Source of the DNA: Vibrio toranzoniae
GTDB lineage: Bacteria > Pseudomonadota > Gammaproteobacteria > Enterobacterales > Vibrionaceae
Assembly (NCBI RefSeq): GCF_024347655.1
Contig: NZ_AP025514.1
Span: 1,364,001 to 1,428,000, forward strand
DNA: 64,000 nt
Direction: 5' to 3'
This document shows positions 55,930 through 64,000 of this stretch, one piece after another. A model generated the notes under the pieces. That model saw nothing but the letters and a program-made list of their open reading frames with translations. It was not told the DNA's origin and searched no databases. Both the position numbers and the translations under genes were made by a program. Numbering within the stretch: position 1 is the first letter of the stretch; every line of letters starts with the position of its first letter.

Positions 55930-56017
55930 AATCGTTATACTCGAAGTAAGTCCACCAATAAGCGGTGAATGAATAGAAGCTCGACTATATCATTCATATA
56001 ATTTATGAGGCAACGTT

Positions 56018-56305
56018 ATGGAAAGTTCACAATATATTTTTGTCGTGTCAGGCGTAGTTCAGTGTGTTGGTTTTCGATATCACACCAGCAGACAAGCGCA
56101 AGCTTTGAGTATTTCAGGTTACGCTAAGAACCTAAATGATGGCCGAGTAGAAGTATTAGCGGTTGGAGAGGCTGAACACATTGAGAAGCTATACGAATGG
56201 CTAAAAACCGGCCCTAAGAGTGCGGTAGTTGATGGTGTAGCAAAACATCAAGTCGGAGAGAAAGAACGACAAAACGTACGTGCCGGGGAGTTTAAAATAC
56301 TGTAG
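56018..56305 (+). CDS. acyP: Acylphosphatase
   Basis: Acylphosphatase hydrolyses the carboxyl-phosphate bond of acyl phosphates. The 95-residue length is normal. The catalytic residues are present: Arg20 in 'VVQCVGFR' and Asn38 in 'GYAKNLNDG'. The usual Gly in 'VQGVGFR' is Cys16 here, in the phosphate-binding loop; the effect on activity is unknown. The gene is convergent with tusE, as in the E. coli yccX-tusE arrangement. Confidence 0.92.
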   Translation: MESSQYIFVVSGVVQCVGFRYHTSRQAQALSISGYAKNLNDGRVEVLAVGEAEHIEKLYEWLKTGPKSAVVDGVAKHQVGEKERQNVRAGEFKIL

Positions 56306-56324
56306 CTCAGTCACTACAGTATTT
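56295..56324 (+). terminator. Hairpin overlapping the acyP stop codon
   Basis: AAATACTGTAG and CTACAGTATTT form an 11-bp perfect stem with an 8-base loop; the acyP TAG stop lies inside the left arm. The following T run is weak, so it may be a terminator or a 3'-end protector. Confidence 0.5.
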
Positions 56325-56357
56325 ATATTCAGGAATGACCTATAAGCGGGTTGATCT

Positions 56358-56687
56358 TTACAAGCACTTCGCTGGTTTAGGTAGACCCGCCAGTTTAGTC
56401 GCTTGCTTCGCTGGGCCTTTCTTGAATAGCTTGAATAGGTACTTGCTGTTGCCTTTTTCTGGGCCGTGCGCCTTTTCCATCGCTTTAACTAGCATGCGAA
56501 CCGCTGGAGAGGTGTTGAACTCTTCGTAAAAGTTCCTCACAAAGTGTACGACTTCTAAGTGCGCATCAGTAAGCTCAATAGCTTCGTCTTGAGCAAGAAC
56601 CTCAATCATACCTTCTTCCCATTGTGTGTAGTCTAATAGGTAGCCTTGAGCGTCGGTTTCGATTTGCTTGCCGTTATATTCAAACAT
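56358..56687 (-). CDS. tusE: Sulfur-relay protein TusE (DsrC family)
   Basis: TusE accepts sulfur from the TusBCD complex and passes it to MnmA for 2-thiouridine synthesis at tRNA position 34. The 109-residue protein has the DsrC-family pattern '[20 protein letters not shown]' and '[17 protein letters not shown]'. It ends in the conserved penultimate cysteine (Cys108 in 'PAKCL') that carries the persulfide. It lies between yccA and acyP, matching the E. coli order. Confidence 0.93.
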   Translation of the reverse strand: MFEYNGKQIETDAQGYLLDYTQWEEGMIEVLAQDEAIELTDAHLEVVHFVRNFYEEFNTSPAVRMLVKAMEKAHGPEKGNSKYLFKLFKKGPAKQATKLAGLPKPAKCL

Positions 56688-56810
56688 GTTTAATCCAGAA
56701 TCCAGTTAACTATCCAGATAGGGTAATGACCAAGTTTATTTTTCTCAATAGATTTATAGCGATCTCCAGAAATATTGCAGCTATCTAAAGAATTCTGATG
56801 CTGATAGATA

Positions 56811-56841
56811 CAAAAAAGCCCAAGAGCTAGGCTCTTGGGCT
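56811..56841 (-). terminator. Rho-independent terminator of yccA
   Basis: AGCCCAAGAGC and GCTCTTGGGCT form an 11-bp stem around a 3-base loop; on the minus strand a TTTTTT run follows. It lies about 26 bases past the yccA stop. Confidence 0.88.
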
Positions 56842-56866
56842 AGATACCCTTCAGTTATGGGAGTGA

Positions 56867-57532
56867 TTAGTCGTCGCTACCCATGATGCCTAGAATGCTT
56901 AGTAGGCTGATGAAGATGTTGTAGATTGATACGTACAAGCTGATCGTTGCTGAGATGTAGTTAGTCTCACCGCCACGAATGATGTTTTGCGTTGTAAGCA
57001 AGATAACACCAGTCGAGAATAGGATGAACATACCGCTCATTGCCAATGATAGTAGAGGCATTTGTAGGAAGATGTTTGCAACCATACCTACAAGTAGTAC
57101 CACGAAACCAGCTAGTAGCATGCCGTTAAGGAATGACAAGTCACGCTTAGTAGTAAGAGCGTAAGCTGAAGCACCCATAAATGCTAATGCGGTACCGCCA
57201 AGTGCAGTTAGGATGACATCACCCATGCCTGCTCCGACGTACATATTTAGGATTGGACCGATGGTGTAGCCTAAGAAACCTGTAAATAGGAATGTGAAGA
57301 CTAGACCCATGCTGTTGTCACGGTTCTTCTCAGTTAAGAAAAGTAGGCCGTAGAAGCCAACTAGCATGATGATAAGACCAGGGCGAGGAAGGTTCATCGC
57401 CATCGATACGCCTGCTACAACAGCAGACCAAAGTAGTGTCATAGACAGTAGAGCGTAGGTGTTACGCAACACTTTATTGGTTTGCAGAGCACTTTCTTGA
57501 GATGCTGTGCGTGAAAACATAGGGCTGTTCAT
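56867..57532 (-). CDS. yccA: Bax inhibitor-1 family membrane protein YccA
   Basis: The 221-residue protein has seven hydrophobic segments and the BI-1/YccA family pattern, with 'NKVLRNTYALLSMTLLWSAV' at the N-terminus and a C-terminal pair of Asp residues ('ILGIMGSDD'). E. coli YccA is a substrate and modulator of the FtsH protease in the inner membrane. A GAGGAAG ribosome-binding site is just upstream of the ATG. It belongs to the conserved yccA-tusE-acyP-rlmI neighbourhood. Confidence 0.92.
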   Translation of the reverse strand: MNSPMFSRTASQESALQTNKVLRNTYALLSMTLLWSAVVAGVSMAMNLPRPGLIIMLVGFYGLLFLTEKNRDNSMGLVFTFLFTGFLGYTIGPILNMYVGAGMGDVILTALGGTALAFMGASAYALTTKRDLSFLNGMLLAGFVVLLVGMVANIFLQMPLLSLAMSGMFILFSTGVILLTTQNIIRGGETNYISATISLYVSIYNIFISLLSILGIMGSDD

Positions 57533-57770
57533 AATCTTCCTCGTAAGGTGACTTCAATAGTTATTAGTACATTTATGGGGGTGAAAGTTCGAAAAATCAA
57601 GTCTTTCATTCCTCTTGTATACGTAAAATAATAATCAAAATAGTCGGTTAAGTGTTTCTTAAGGTGTAACAAAGTATTTCTTAACCTGTAATTAAGTGCT
57701 GCTAAGATCCGTCGTTCAACCTTTTATAGTCAATTATTTATAATTTAAAAACATCTATAACTTGAAAAAA

Positions 57771-57795
57771 TAAAGAGGCGATCTAAGCCGCCTCT
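57771..57795 (-). terminator. Rho-independent terminator of aapJQMP
   Basis: AGAGGCG and CGCCTCT form a 7-bp stem around an 8-base loop, followed on the minus strand by a T-rich run (TTTATTTTTT). It lies about 22 bases past the aapP stop. Confidence 0.85.
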
Positions 57796-57817
57796 GTAGT
57801 TTATGCATCATAACACA

Positions 57818-58582
57818 TTAATGGTGTAGGATTTGGCTTAAGAAGTTCTGCGTTCTGTCTGACTGTGGGTTTTCAAAGAAATCGACAGGGTTGTTTTCTT
57901 CTATGATCTCGCCTGCATCCATGAAGATAACGCGATCTGCGACTTCTTTAGCAAAGCCCATTTCGTGTGTTACACACAACATGGTCATGCCTTCTTCCGC
58001 AAGCTCTACCATAACGTCTAACACTTCACGAACCATTTCTGGATCGAGTGCCGACGTTGGTTCATCAAACAGCATGACTTGAGGGTTCATACACAAAGAA
58101 CGAGCGATAGCTACACGTTGTTGCTGACCACCCGAAAGCTGGCCTGGGAATTTATCCGCTTGCTCTGGGATTTTTACACGTTCTAGGTACTTCATTGCTA
58201 TCGCTTCGGCTTCGTCTTTAGGCATCTTCTTGACCCAAATAGGAGCTAAAGTACAGTTTTCTAGAACTGTCAAGTGTGGGAAGAGGTTGAAGTGCTGGAA
58301 ACACATGCCGACATCTCTGCGTACGGCTTCGATGTTTTTCAAATCTTCAGTCAATTCATTCCCTGAAACAAAGATATCGCCTTTTTGGTGTTCTTCCAAT
58401 CGGTTAATGCAACGGATCATCGTTGATTTACCAGATCCTGAAGGACCACAAATGACGATTTTCTCACCTTTTTTAACTTCTAGATTGATGTTCTTAAGTA
58501 CGTGGAATTCACCGTACCATTTATTCATGTCTTTCAACTCGATCATAAGACCTTGAGAGTTGTTTTCTGTCTGCTGCGTCAT
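57818..58582 (-). CDS. aapP: Amino-acid ABC transporter ATP-binding protein AapP
   Basis: AapP is the ATPase of a polar amino-acid importer. The 254-residue protein has Walker A 'GPSGSGKST', the Q loop near '[11 protein letters not shown]', the ABC signature '[15 protein letters not shown]', Walker B 'VMLFDEP' and the switch His in 'CVTHEMGFA'. It is the last gene of aapJQMP, 22 bases after aapM. Aap-type systems transport several L-amino acids including glutamate and arginine; the exact range here is not known. Confidence 0.93.
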   Translation of the reverse strand: MTQQTENNSQGLMIELKDMNKWYGEFHVLKNINLEVKKGEKIVICGPSGSGKSTMIRCINRLEEHQKGDIFVSGNELTEDLKNIEAVRRDVGMCFQHFNLFPHLTVLENCTLAPIWVKKMPKDEAEAIAMKYLERVKIPEQADKFPGQLSGGQQQRVAIARSLCMNPQVMLFDEPTSALDPEMVREVLDVMVELAEEGMTMLCVTHEMGFAKEVADRVIFMDAGEIIEENNPVDFFENPQSDRTQNFLSQILHH

Positions 58583-58604
58583 AATACGTCCTTGATCTTG
58601 TTAA

Positions 58605-59702
58605 TTATCGTTTGTGGCCGGTGTGAAGTCTGTTTTCTAACCATATCGAATATCTCGACATGCCAAAACAAAACACCCAGAACACTAACGCGACAAATAC
58701 ATAACTTTCTGTTGAATACCCAAGCCATTCAGGGTCGGTATTCGCGGCTTGGCCAATTCCTAGTACGTCAAACATACCGATAATTAAGACAAGACTCGTA
58801 TCTTTAAATAACCCAATGAAGGTATTAACGATTGAAGGGATTGTAATTTTTAATGCTTGAGGAAGGATAATTAATCCCGTCTTCTTCCAATAGCTAAGGC
58901 CAAGTGCGTCTGCGGCTTCATATTGCCCTTTTGGTATGGCTTGTAAACCGCCTCTAACTACTTCTGCCATATACGCTGAACTGAATAAAACGACACCGAT
59001 TAAAGCTCGAATCAATTTGTCTGTTTCAGTTCCTTCAGAGAGGAAAAGCGGAAGCATTACTGAGGCCATGAATAGAACCGTAATTAGCGGTACGCCACGC
59101 CAAATTTCGATATAAACAGTACACATACTGCGGATTATTGGCATCTCGGAGCGTCGTCCTAGTGCTAAAGCCACGCCAATTGGCAATGAAACAACGATGC
59201 CGACGAGAGCAATGATTAGCGTAACTAGTAATCCTCCCCATTTATGTGTGTCTACGACTTCTAGGCCGAAAACACCACCATATAACAAACCTGCGATAAG
59301 GAATGGGTAAATGTTTACAAAGAAAAGCCAAATCCAAGTACGCTTAGGTGTTTTTTCGTAAGCGAGTAAAGCAACAAATATGGCTAGCGTGATATAGAAA
59401 AGTTGAGGCCGCCAAAGTTCTGCTTCAGGGTAGAAGCCAAACATGAACTGATCCCAGCGAACACTAATGAAAACCCAACAAGCCCCTTCACTTGTGCAAG
59501 CATCACGTGTTGTTCCTATCCAATCGGCACTAATGAATGCCCAGTCAGCAATTGCCCACAACAGAGTAAAAGCGAAGTAAGCAAGGACAATAGTGACTAC
59601 GCTGTTAATGGGGCCATTAAATAGATTTTTTCTTAACCAACCGACAGGTCCAACGGTATTCGCTGGAGGCGGAAGATCTGGTTGAAATTGATGTGTACTC
59701 AT
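58605..59702 (-). CDS. aapM: Amino-acid ABC transporter permease AapM
   Basis: The 365-residue permease has an extended N-terminal region with extra membrane segments, typical of AapM, and the HisM/GlnP-type core. The EAA-loop motif reads 'EAADALGLSYWKKTGLIILP', followed by 'FIGLFKDTSLV'. It should pair with AapQ in the inner membrane. The gene starts one base before the aapQ stop is reached on the minus strand (gap of 1 base), so expression is tightly coupled. Confidence 0.92.
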   Translation of the reverse strand: MSTHQFQPDLPPPANTVGPVGWLRKNLFNGPINSVVTIVLAYFAFTLLWAIADWAFISADWIGTTRDACTSEGACWVFISVRWDQFMFGFYPEAELWRPQLFYITLAIFVALLAYEKTPKRTWIWLFFVNIYPFLIAGLLYGGVFGLEVVDTHKWGGLLVTLIIALVGIVVSLPIGVALALGRRSEMPIIRSMCTVYIEIWRGVPLITVLFMASVMLPLFLSEGTETDKLIRALIGVVLFSSAYMAEVVRGGLQAIPKGQYEAADALGLSYWKKTGLIILPQALKITIPSIVNTFIGLFKDTSLVLIIGMFDVLGIGQAANTDPEWLGYSTESYVFVALVFWVFCFGMSRYSIWLENRLHTGHKR

Positions 59703-59703
59703 C

Positions 59704-60909
59704 TTATCTCTCCACCAACGCTACTTTGCGGTTGTATATATTCATTACAGCTGACGTTAACAGACTTAAGGTCAAGTAGACGCCCATAGTCATTGCGATT
59801 ACTTCAATCGCTTGCCCGGTTTGGTTCAAAGTTGTACCTGCGAAAACAGAAACAAGGTCTGGATAACCAATTGCCATGGCTAGTGACGAGTTTTTGGTCA
59901 GATTTAGATATTGACTGGTTAATGGTGGGATAATAATTCTTAACGCTTGAGGAATGATGACAAGCTTAAGAGTACGAGAGCGAGGAATACCAAGGGACAT
60001 AGCTGCTTCAGTTTGACCGTGACTTACAGCATTGATACCTGATCGTACAATCTCTGCTATAAAAGAAGCTGTATAAATACTTAAGGCAAGCATTAATGCA
60101 GCAAGTTCTGGAATTATGCTAATGCCACCTTTAAAGTTAAAACCTTTAAGTTCCGGATATTCGGCCGAAATAGGCATGCCCATAATAAAATATGTCACCA
60201 GTGGTAAACCAATAATTAGAGCCATTGCAACGCGTCCCATCGGTGTTTGTTGACCGGTGAGTTTTTGTCTGTTGTTAGCCCAGATATTGATAAAAAATGT
60301 GGCAATAATACCAGCAATAAACGCGGTGATAACAATACTACTACCTTGTTCAAAGATAGGCGCAGGAAAATACAAACCACGAACGTTAAGGAAAATCGCT
60401 TCACCCAAACTCATACTTTGACGAGTCGACGGAAGAGCTTGAAGCACTGCGAAATACCAAAAAAAGATCTGTAAAAGAAGGGGAATATTTCGAAATATTT
60501 CTATGTAAACAGCGGCAAAGCGACTTACTAACCAATTCGAAGAAAGTCGCGCAATGCCCATACTAAAACCAATGACAGTGGCTAATATGATGCCAAGAAT
60601 AGATACAAGTGCCGTGTTAAGTAAACCCACGAAGAAAGTTCTGCCATAAGAGAACGTTTCATCGTATTCGATAAGTGTTAGGCCAATACCAAAACCAGCT
60701 TCTTGGGATAAAAAGTCAAAACCAGTGGCAATGCCACGGGCGTCTAAGTTCGTGAGCGTGTTATTTACAATGGTATAAATTAACGCTGTAAGAGCTCCAA
60801 CAGCAAGGACTTGGAACACAACAGAGCGGAACGTCGGGTTGTAAAGAAGGTTGGCACTCTTTGCTTTCGGCTTCGCTTGAGATGGCGAAGGAGTTTCGTT
60901 AGGTTTCAT
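59704..60909 (-). CDS. aapQ: Amino-acid ABC transporter permease AapQ
   Basis: The 401-residue permease has about eight membrane segments, including an extended N-terminal part and a large central loop as in AapQ. The EAA motif reads 'EAAMSLGIPRSRTLKLVIIP', followed by 'YLNLTKNSSLAMAIGYPD'. It forms the transmembrane pathway with AapM. It lies 71 bases after aapJ, and a hairpin in that gap probably lowers its expression relative to the binding protein. Confidence 0.92.
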   Translation of the reverse strand: MKPNETPSPSQAKPKAKSANLLYNPTFRSVVFQVLAVGALTALIYTIVNNTLTNLDARGIATGFDFLSQEAGFGIGLTLIEYDETFSYGRTFFVGLLNTALVSILGIILATVIGFSMGIARLSSNWLVSRFAAVYIEIFRNIPLLLQIFFWYFAVLQALPSTRQSMSLGEAIFLNVRGLYFPAPIFEQGSSIVITAFIAGIIATFFINIWANNRQKLTGQQTPMGRVAMALIIGLPLVTYFIMGMPISAEYPELKGFNFKGGISIIPELAALMLALSIYTASFIAEIVRSGINAVSHGQTEAAMSLGIPRSRTLKLVIIPQALRIIIPPLTSQYLNLTKNSSLAMAIGYPDLVSVFAGTTLNQTGQAIEVIAMTMGVYLTLSLLTSAVMNIYNRKVALVER

Positions 60910-60940
60910 ACTGCTATAACCTCAAATCCATTTAATAAAG

Positions 60941-60960
60941 AGGGCGGAAACCTCCGCCCT
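60941..60960 (-). terminator. Hairpin between aapJ and aapQ (partial terminator)
   Basis: AGGGCGGA and TCCGCCCT form an 8-bp GC-rich stem with a 4-base loop. On the minus strand it is followed by CTCTTTATT. It probably ends some transcripts after aapJ, so the binding protein is made in excess. Confidence 0.65.
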
Positions 60961-60980
60961 AATTGATGTTTATAATCTTA

Positions 60981-62009
60981 TTAACGGATTGGTGGAGCGT
61001 ACATAAAGCCGCCCGCATTCCATAGTGCATTTACACCGCGAGAAATCTGAAGTGGAGAGCCCGTACCTACAGTGCGCTCAAAGCTCTCACCGTAGTTACC
61101 AACTTGCTTAATTACTTGGTAACCCCAGTCATCACGAATGCCAAGACCTTTGCCTTTAGGACCATCTACACCAAGAATACGCTTGATGTTTGGATCTTTT
61201 GACTTAAGCATTTCATCTGCATTTTTAGAAGAAATACCGTACTCTTCAGCATTAATCATCGTAGAAAGAGTCCACTTAGCTACGTTAAACCACTTGTCGT
61301 CATCTTGGCGAACAACAGGACCTAGTGGTTCTTTTGAGATGATTTCAGGAAGTACTTGCGCAGACTTTGGATCTGCTAAATTCAAACGAAGTGCGTAAAG
61401 GCCAGATTGGTCAGTGGTAAGCGCATCACAGCGACCAGCATCGAAACCTTTAGAAGTTTGAGCGGCGGTATCAAATACTACAGGCTTGTAAGACATACCA
61501 CTATTTCGGAAGTAATCAGCTAGGTTAAGTTCGGTTGTTGTACCTGACTGAACACACACCGAAGCGCCATCAAGTTCTCGAGCACTCTTAAGACCCAACT
61601 CTTTTTTCACCATAAAGCCTTGACCGTCGTAGTAGTTAACACCGACAAAATTTAGACCTAAAGCGGTATCACGATGCAGCGTCCATGTCGTGTTACGAGA
61701 TAGTACGTCTATTTCACCAGACTGAAGGGCAGTGAAACGCTCTTTTGCAGTTAGGGGGACATACTTAACTTTAGTTTTATCTCCGAGTACAGCCGCTGCA
61801 AGAGCTTGACAATACTCAACATCGATTCCTTCCCATTCACCTTTTGAGTTAGGGTTAGAGAAACCTGGAAGACCCGTACTTACGCCACAAGTTAAAAAAC
61901 CTTGAGATGTGACTTTGTCCAGTGTGCTTTCTGCTGCTGATGCTGATGTTGCCATAAGCGCAGTTGATGCAGCGACTACTGAAGCAAGAAGTGTTAGTTT
62001 ATTTGTCAT
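60981..62009 (-). CDS. aapJ: Amino-acid ABC transporter periplasmic binding protein AapJ
   Basis: AapJ binds amino acids in the periplasm and delivers them to AapQMP. The 342-residue protein has a signal peptide ('LLASVVAASTALMATSASAA', cleavage near residue 26). It then has the family pattern 'LTCGVSTGLPGFSNPNSKGE', 'GIDVEYCQALAAAVLGD' and 'DVLSRNTTWTLHRD'. It is the first gene of the operon, and its length and layout match AapJ-type proteins rather than the shorter GlnH or HisJ. Confidence 0.93.
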   Translation of the reverse strand: MTNKLTLLASVVAASTALMATSASAAESTLDKVTSQGFLTCGVSTGLPGFSNPNSKGEWEGIDVEYCQALAAAVLGDKTKVKYVPLTAKERFTALQSGEIDVLSRNTTWTLHRDTALGLNFVGVNYYDGQGFMVKKELGLKSARELDGASVCVQSGTTTELNLADYFRNSGMSYKPVVFDTAAQTSKGFDAGRCDALTTDQSGLYALRLNLADPKSAQVLPEIISKEPLGPVVRQDDDKWFNVAKWTLSTMINAEEYGISSKNADEMLKSKDPNIKRILGVDGPKGKGLGIRDDWGYQVIKQVGNYGESFERTVGTGSPLQISRGVNALWNAGGFMYAPPIR

Positions 62010-62493
62010 TTGTATCCTTCCTTGTTAACCAGGTGACACCTGATACTCGTGCTCGTTTGAGTTTTTCTAGCTGTATTGCTTTTTCTTCTGTGACCTTGTT
62101 GTTCAAATCAAGAAAATTGCATTATGCAAATAGAGCTATGTGTGATTTAAACAACTATTCATAAGGTTAGGAAAGGATTCGTAGTTTCACAAATGTATAA
62201 TTTAAAAAGAATTTTGAAAGAAACCACAAATCCCAACACAATTAGGATGACTAAATGTTAATTAAATGTAAATAGTGCAACGGTTCACACTGTTGGTGCA
62301 ACGAGATTTAGATTTTAATATTGATAATCATGTAGATAAATATTCTTAATTGAACTATTAACGATGAAATATAAACCTTTAAAAAGATTGAAATTTGGTC
62401 AATAAATATTTTTATTACACTTTGATAGTTATTAATATGCTCCAAATTTGGTAGCATGGCTGAATAGTTATTGCAGTACTCTCAAGGAAGAAC
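62010..62493. other. Divergent intergenic region between aapJ and the siroheme gene
   Basis: This 484-base AT-rich region contains promoters for both flanking genes. An inverted repeat TTGCAT-T-ATGCAA lies at 62117-62129, about 110-120 bases before aapJ. At 62276-62300 TTGGTGCA, together with flanking sequence, partly resembles an NtrC site (half-site TGCACCA on the minus strand). Both are weak regulatory guesses. No terminator or RNA gene was seen. Confidence 0.35.
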
Positions 62494-63435
62494 ATGCGTT
62501 ATTTTCCAATGTTTCTGGATGTAGAAAATAAGCCAATTTTAGTGGTTGGTGGGGGTGAGGTTGCTTGCCGAAAAGTAGATAGCTTATTAAGAGCAGGGGC
62601 TAATGTGACTTTGGTGTCTCCCAAGGTTGCACCTTACTTAAAGCAGCTAGTTGACGAGAGTAAGCTTCACTGGGTTCAAAATTTTTACTCGTCACACATT
62701 CTTTCGAAAGACTACCTGCAGGTATGGGCCACTACAGATAATCCGAGCCTGAATCATCAAGTATATAATGATGCGAAAAAACTCGGTGTTTTAGTCAATG
62801 TGGTTGATGATTTGCCTTACTGTGATTTTATCACTCCATCAATGGTTAATCGTGGGAGAGTTCAGATTGCGATCTCAAGTGGTGGTGCGTCACCTGTTTT
62901 GGTGAGAAATATTAGAGAAAAACTCGAAACGGTGCTTCCTCAGAACATCGGTTTAATCGCAGATTTTGGTGCATCAAAACGTAATTCGATAAAAGAATCT
63001 CTTCCTACCGTTGATGATCGTCGCAAATTTTGGGAGCGATTCTTGTCATCCAGCCTTATCGAGCAGGTGGCTGACAGGGATCAGTTAGAGTCATACTACC
63101 AACAAGCGTTAGCTGAGGGCATTGATAGCGAAGGTCAAGTAACCTGGGTTGAATTCGGGCAAGATGTAGAGTTACTACCGATGAAGGCCTTACGTTTGAT
63201 GCAAGAGGCAGAGTTAGTGCTTTCCTCGAGCGATTGTCCATTCGAGTTTATTGACCTGTGCCGTCGAGATGCAGAAAGAGAAGGTTATGTTAACAGCGGA
63301 GAGTTATCTACCAAACTTGAGAAAGCAAGAGTCGATAGATTGCGAGTGTGTGTTTTTATTCCACCAGCAAGCGTTGAATTTAACCTGTTAGTCGGTAAAG
63401 ACCTAAAACTTTCTTCTGCTAAAATACTCAGTTGA
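62494..63435 (+). CDS. Precorrin-2 dehydrogenase/sirohydrochlorin ferrochelatase with remnant SUMT domain
   Basis: The protein makes siroheme from precorrin-2 by NAD+-dependent oxidation and iron insertion. The 313-residue sequence has the CysG/Met8 N-terminal module: dinucleotide motif 'ILVVGGGEVACRKV' (residues 15-28), the catalytic Asp105 in 'NVVDDLPYCDFITPS', and 'IAISSGGASPVLVR'. After about residue 214, some 90 residues resemble only the start of the CysG methyltransferase (SUMT) domain, including 'ELLPMKALRLMQEAELVLSS' and 'CRRDAER', but lack the Gly-rich 'GAGPGD' SAM loop and the rest. So it is not the full bifunctional CysG (about 460 residues), and a separate CobA is needed. It is a stand-alone gene. 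Confidence 0.88.
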   Translation: MRYFPMFLDVENKPILVVGGGEVACRKVDSLLRAGANVTLVSPKVAPYLKQLVDESKLHWVQNFYSSHILSKDYLQVWATTDNPSLNHQVYNDAKKLGVLVNVVDDLPYCDFITPSMVNRGRVQIAISSGGASPVLVRNIREKLETVLPQNIGLIADFGASKRNSIKESLPTVDDRRKFWERFLSSSLIEQVADRDQLESYYQQALAEGIDSEGQVTWVEFGQDVELLPMKALRLMQEAELVLSSSDCPFEFIDLCRRDAEREGYVNSGELSTKLEKARVDRLRVCVFIPPASVEFNLLVGKDLKLSSAKILS

Positions 63436-63498
63436 GGTGAGAGCTTTCTAGTTACTTAAAATCAGCTGGGAGGCTCCAATTAAAATAATCACACAAGT

Positions 63499-63531
63499 AA
63501 AAAGCCACTTCCCATAAGGAAGTGGCTTTTT
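63499..63531. terminator. Bidirectional terminator
   Basis: AAAAAGCCACTTCC pairs almost fully with GGAAGTGGCTTTTT around a 5-base loop, with A and T runs on the arms. It lies between the convergent siroheme gene and yajQ. Confidence 0.9.
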
Positions 63532-63619
63532 GATATTTTAAACACCATACTTTGCTGTTTAATCAAGAACAAACAAAGGGTGAATAGCAAACAAAATCCG
63601 TTGGATATAACCAGTGTGA

Positions 63620-64000
63620 TTAGTCGCGGAAGTTATCAAACTGGAAAGGTTGACCAAGTTCACCGTTACGAACAAGTGCCATAACCGCTTGTAGGTCATC
63701 ACGCTTCTTACCTGTAACACGAACTTTTTCGCCTTGGATAGCCGCTTGAACCTTAACTTTGTTGTCTTTGATTAGCTTAACGATTTTCTTAGCAACATCG
63801 GTTTCGATACCTTGCTTGAAGATAACCGTTTGGTGCCAAGTGCGACCTGTTTGGTCTGCAGCCTTTGCTTCCATCGCGTTAGGATCAACATTACGCTTTG
63901 TTAGGTTGCTACGAAGGATATCGCGCATTTGCTTCAGTTGGAAATCGTCTTGAGCAGTCAGTTTTACCGACTCATCTTTGTAATCAAAGCTAGCCTCTAC
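63620..64000 (-). CDS. yajQ: YajQ-family nucleotide-binding protein (5' end beyond the window)
   Basis: This is the C-terminal 126 residues or so of a UPF0234/YajQ protein (usual length about 160). It includes '[20 protein letters not shown]' at the window edge and '[19 protein letters not shown]' and '[15 protein letters not shown]' further on. The reading frame stays open to base 64000, so the start lies outside. Family members bind nucleic acid or nucleotides, and some are c-di-GMP receptors. It is convergent with the siroheme gene and shares a terminator with it. Confidence 0.92.
   Translation of the reverse strand, partial: VEASFDYKDESVKLTAQDDFQLKQMRDILRSNLTKRNVDPNAMEAKAADQTGRTWHQTVIFKQGIETDVAKKIVKLIKDNKVKVQAAIQGEKVRVTGKKRDDLQAVMALVRNGELGQPFQFDNFRD

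Noticed and set aside
62276..62300. NtrC site and sigma-54 promoter upstream of aapJ
   Set aside because: Only one half-site matches NtrC well and no GG-N10-GC sigma-54 pattern at the right spacing was found, so it is mentioned only as a weak possibility.

Overview
The window looks like chromosomal DNA of a marine gammaproteobacterium, most probably a Vibrio (Splendidus-like). The evidence is AT-rich intergenic DNA, a VF530-type small protein, a DUF2750 protein, a GntR-led prpB-prpC-acnD-prpF-prpE operon, an aapJQMP operon beside yccA-tusE-acyP-rlmI, a short CysG-like siroheme enzyme, and a giant VCBS/RTX type I-secreted adhesin. The genus is inferred from gene families and gene order; no marker RNA gene lies in the window. 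No tRNA, rRNA, CRISPR array, transposase or integrase was found.

Layout. 0.1-5.0 kb (minus): a four-gene export operon (TolC-like OMP, HlyD-like adaptor, two ABC-2-type permeases) with no ATPase gene. 5.2-5.4 kb: a small unknown gene with its own terminator. 6.0-8.5 kb (plus): a DcuS/CitA-like sensor kinase and DcuR/CitB-like regulator. 8.9-12.7 kb (plus): zwf-pgl-gnd, the oxidative pentose phosphate pathway. 13.0-14.8 kb: a VF530-family protein, a small membrane protein and a TauE/SafE permease. 15.0-18.2 kb (minus): tctCBA, a tripartite tricarboxylate transporter that the two-component pair may control. 18.7-20.1 kb: a LysE exporter with an AraC regulator. 20.3-29.2 kb (plus): the propionate (2-methylcitrate) operon led by a GntR/FCD regulator with two matching palindromic operators at its start. 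29.4-33.9 kb: a GNAT enzyme, an unusual exported NUDIX-PAP2 fusion, a Cof-type phosphatase, and queE-queC.

33.8-53.1 kb is the surface-adhesion region. It holds a membrane TPR-GGDEF diguanylate cyclase, a DUF2750 protein, an OmpA-like plus TolC-like pair on the minus strand, and, divergent from them, a 4761-residue RTX adhesin. The adhesin contains 29 full copies plus one partial copy of a 315-bp VCBS repeat that appear identical at DNA level. It also has a putative N-terminal retention module, a PA14-like ligand-binding domain, a von Willebrand A domain and a C-terminal RTX/type I secretion signal. c-di-GMP made by cyclases of this kind is known to control retention of LapA-type adhesins; the ABC and membrane-fusion parts of the secretion system and LapD/LapG are not in the window.

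53.2-64.0 kb is conserved housekeeping DNA: rlmI, a chemotaxis receptor, acyP, tusE, yccA, the aapJQMP amino-acid ABC transporter, a siroheme enzyme with a remnant methyltransferase domain, and the 3' part of yajQ, which runs off the window edge. Most transcription units end in clear Rho-independent hairpins, many of them shared by convergent genes.
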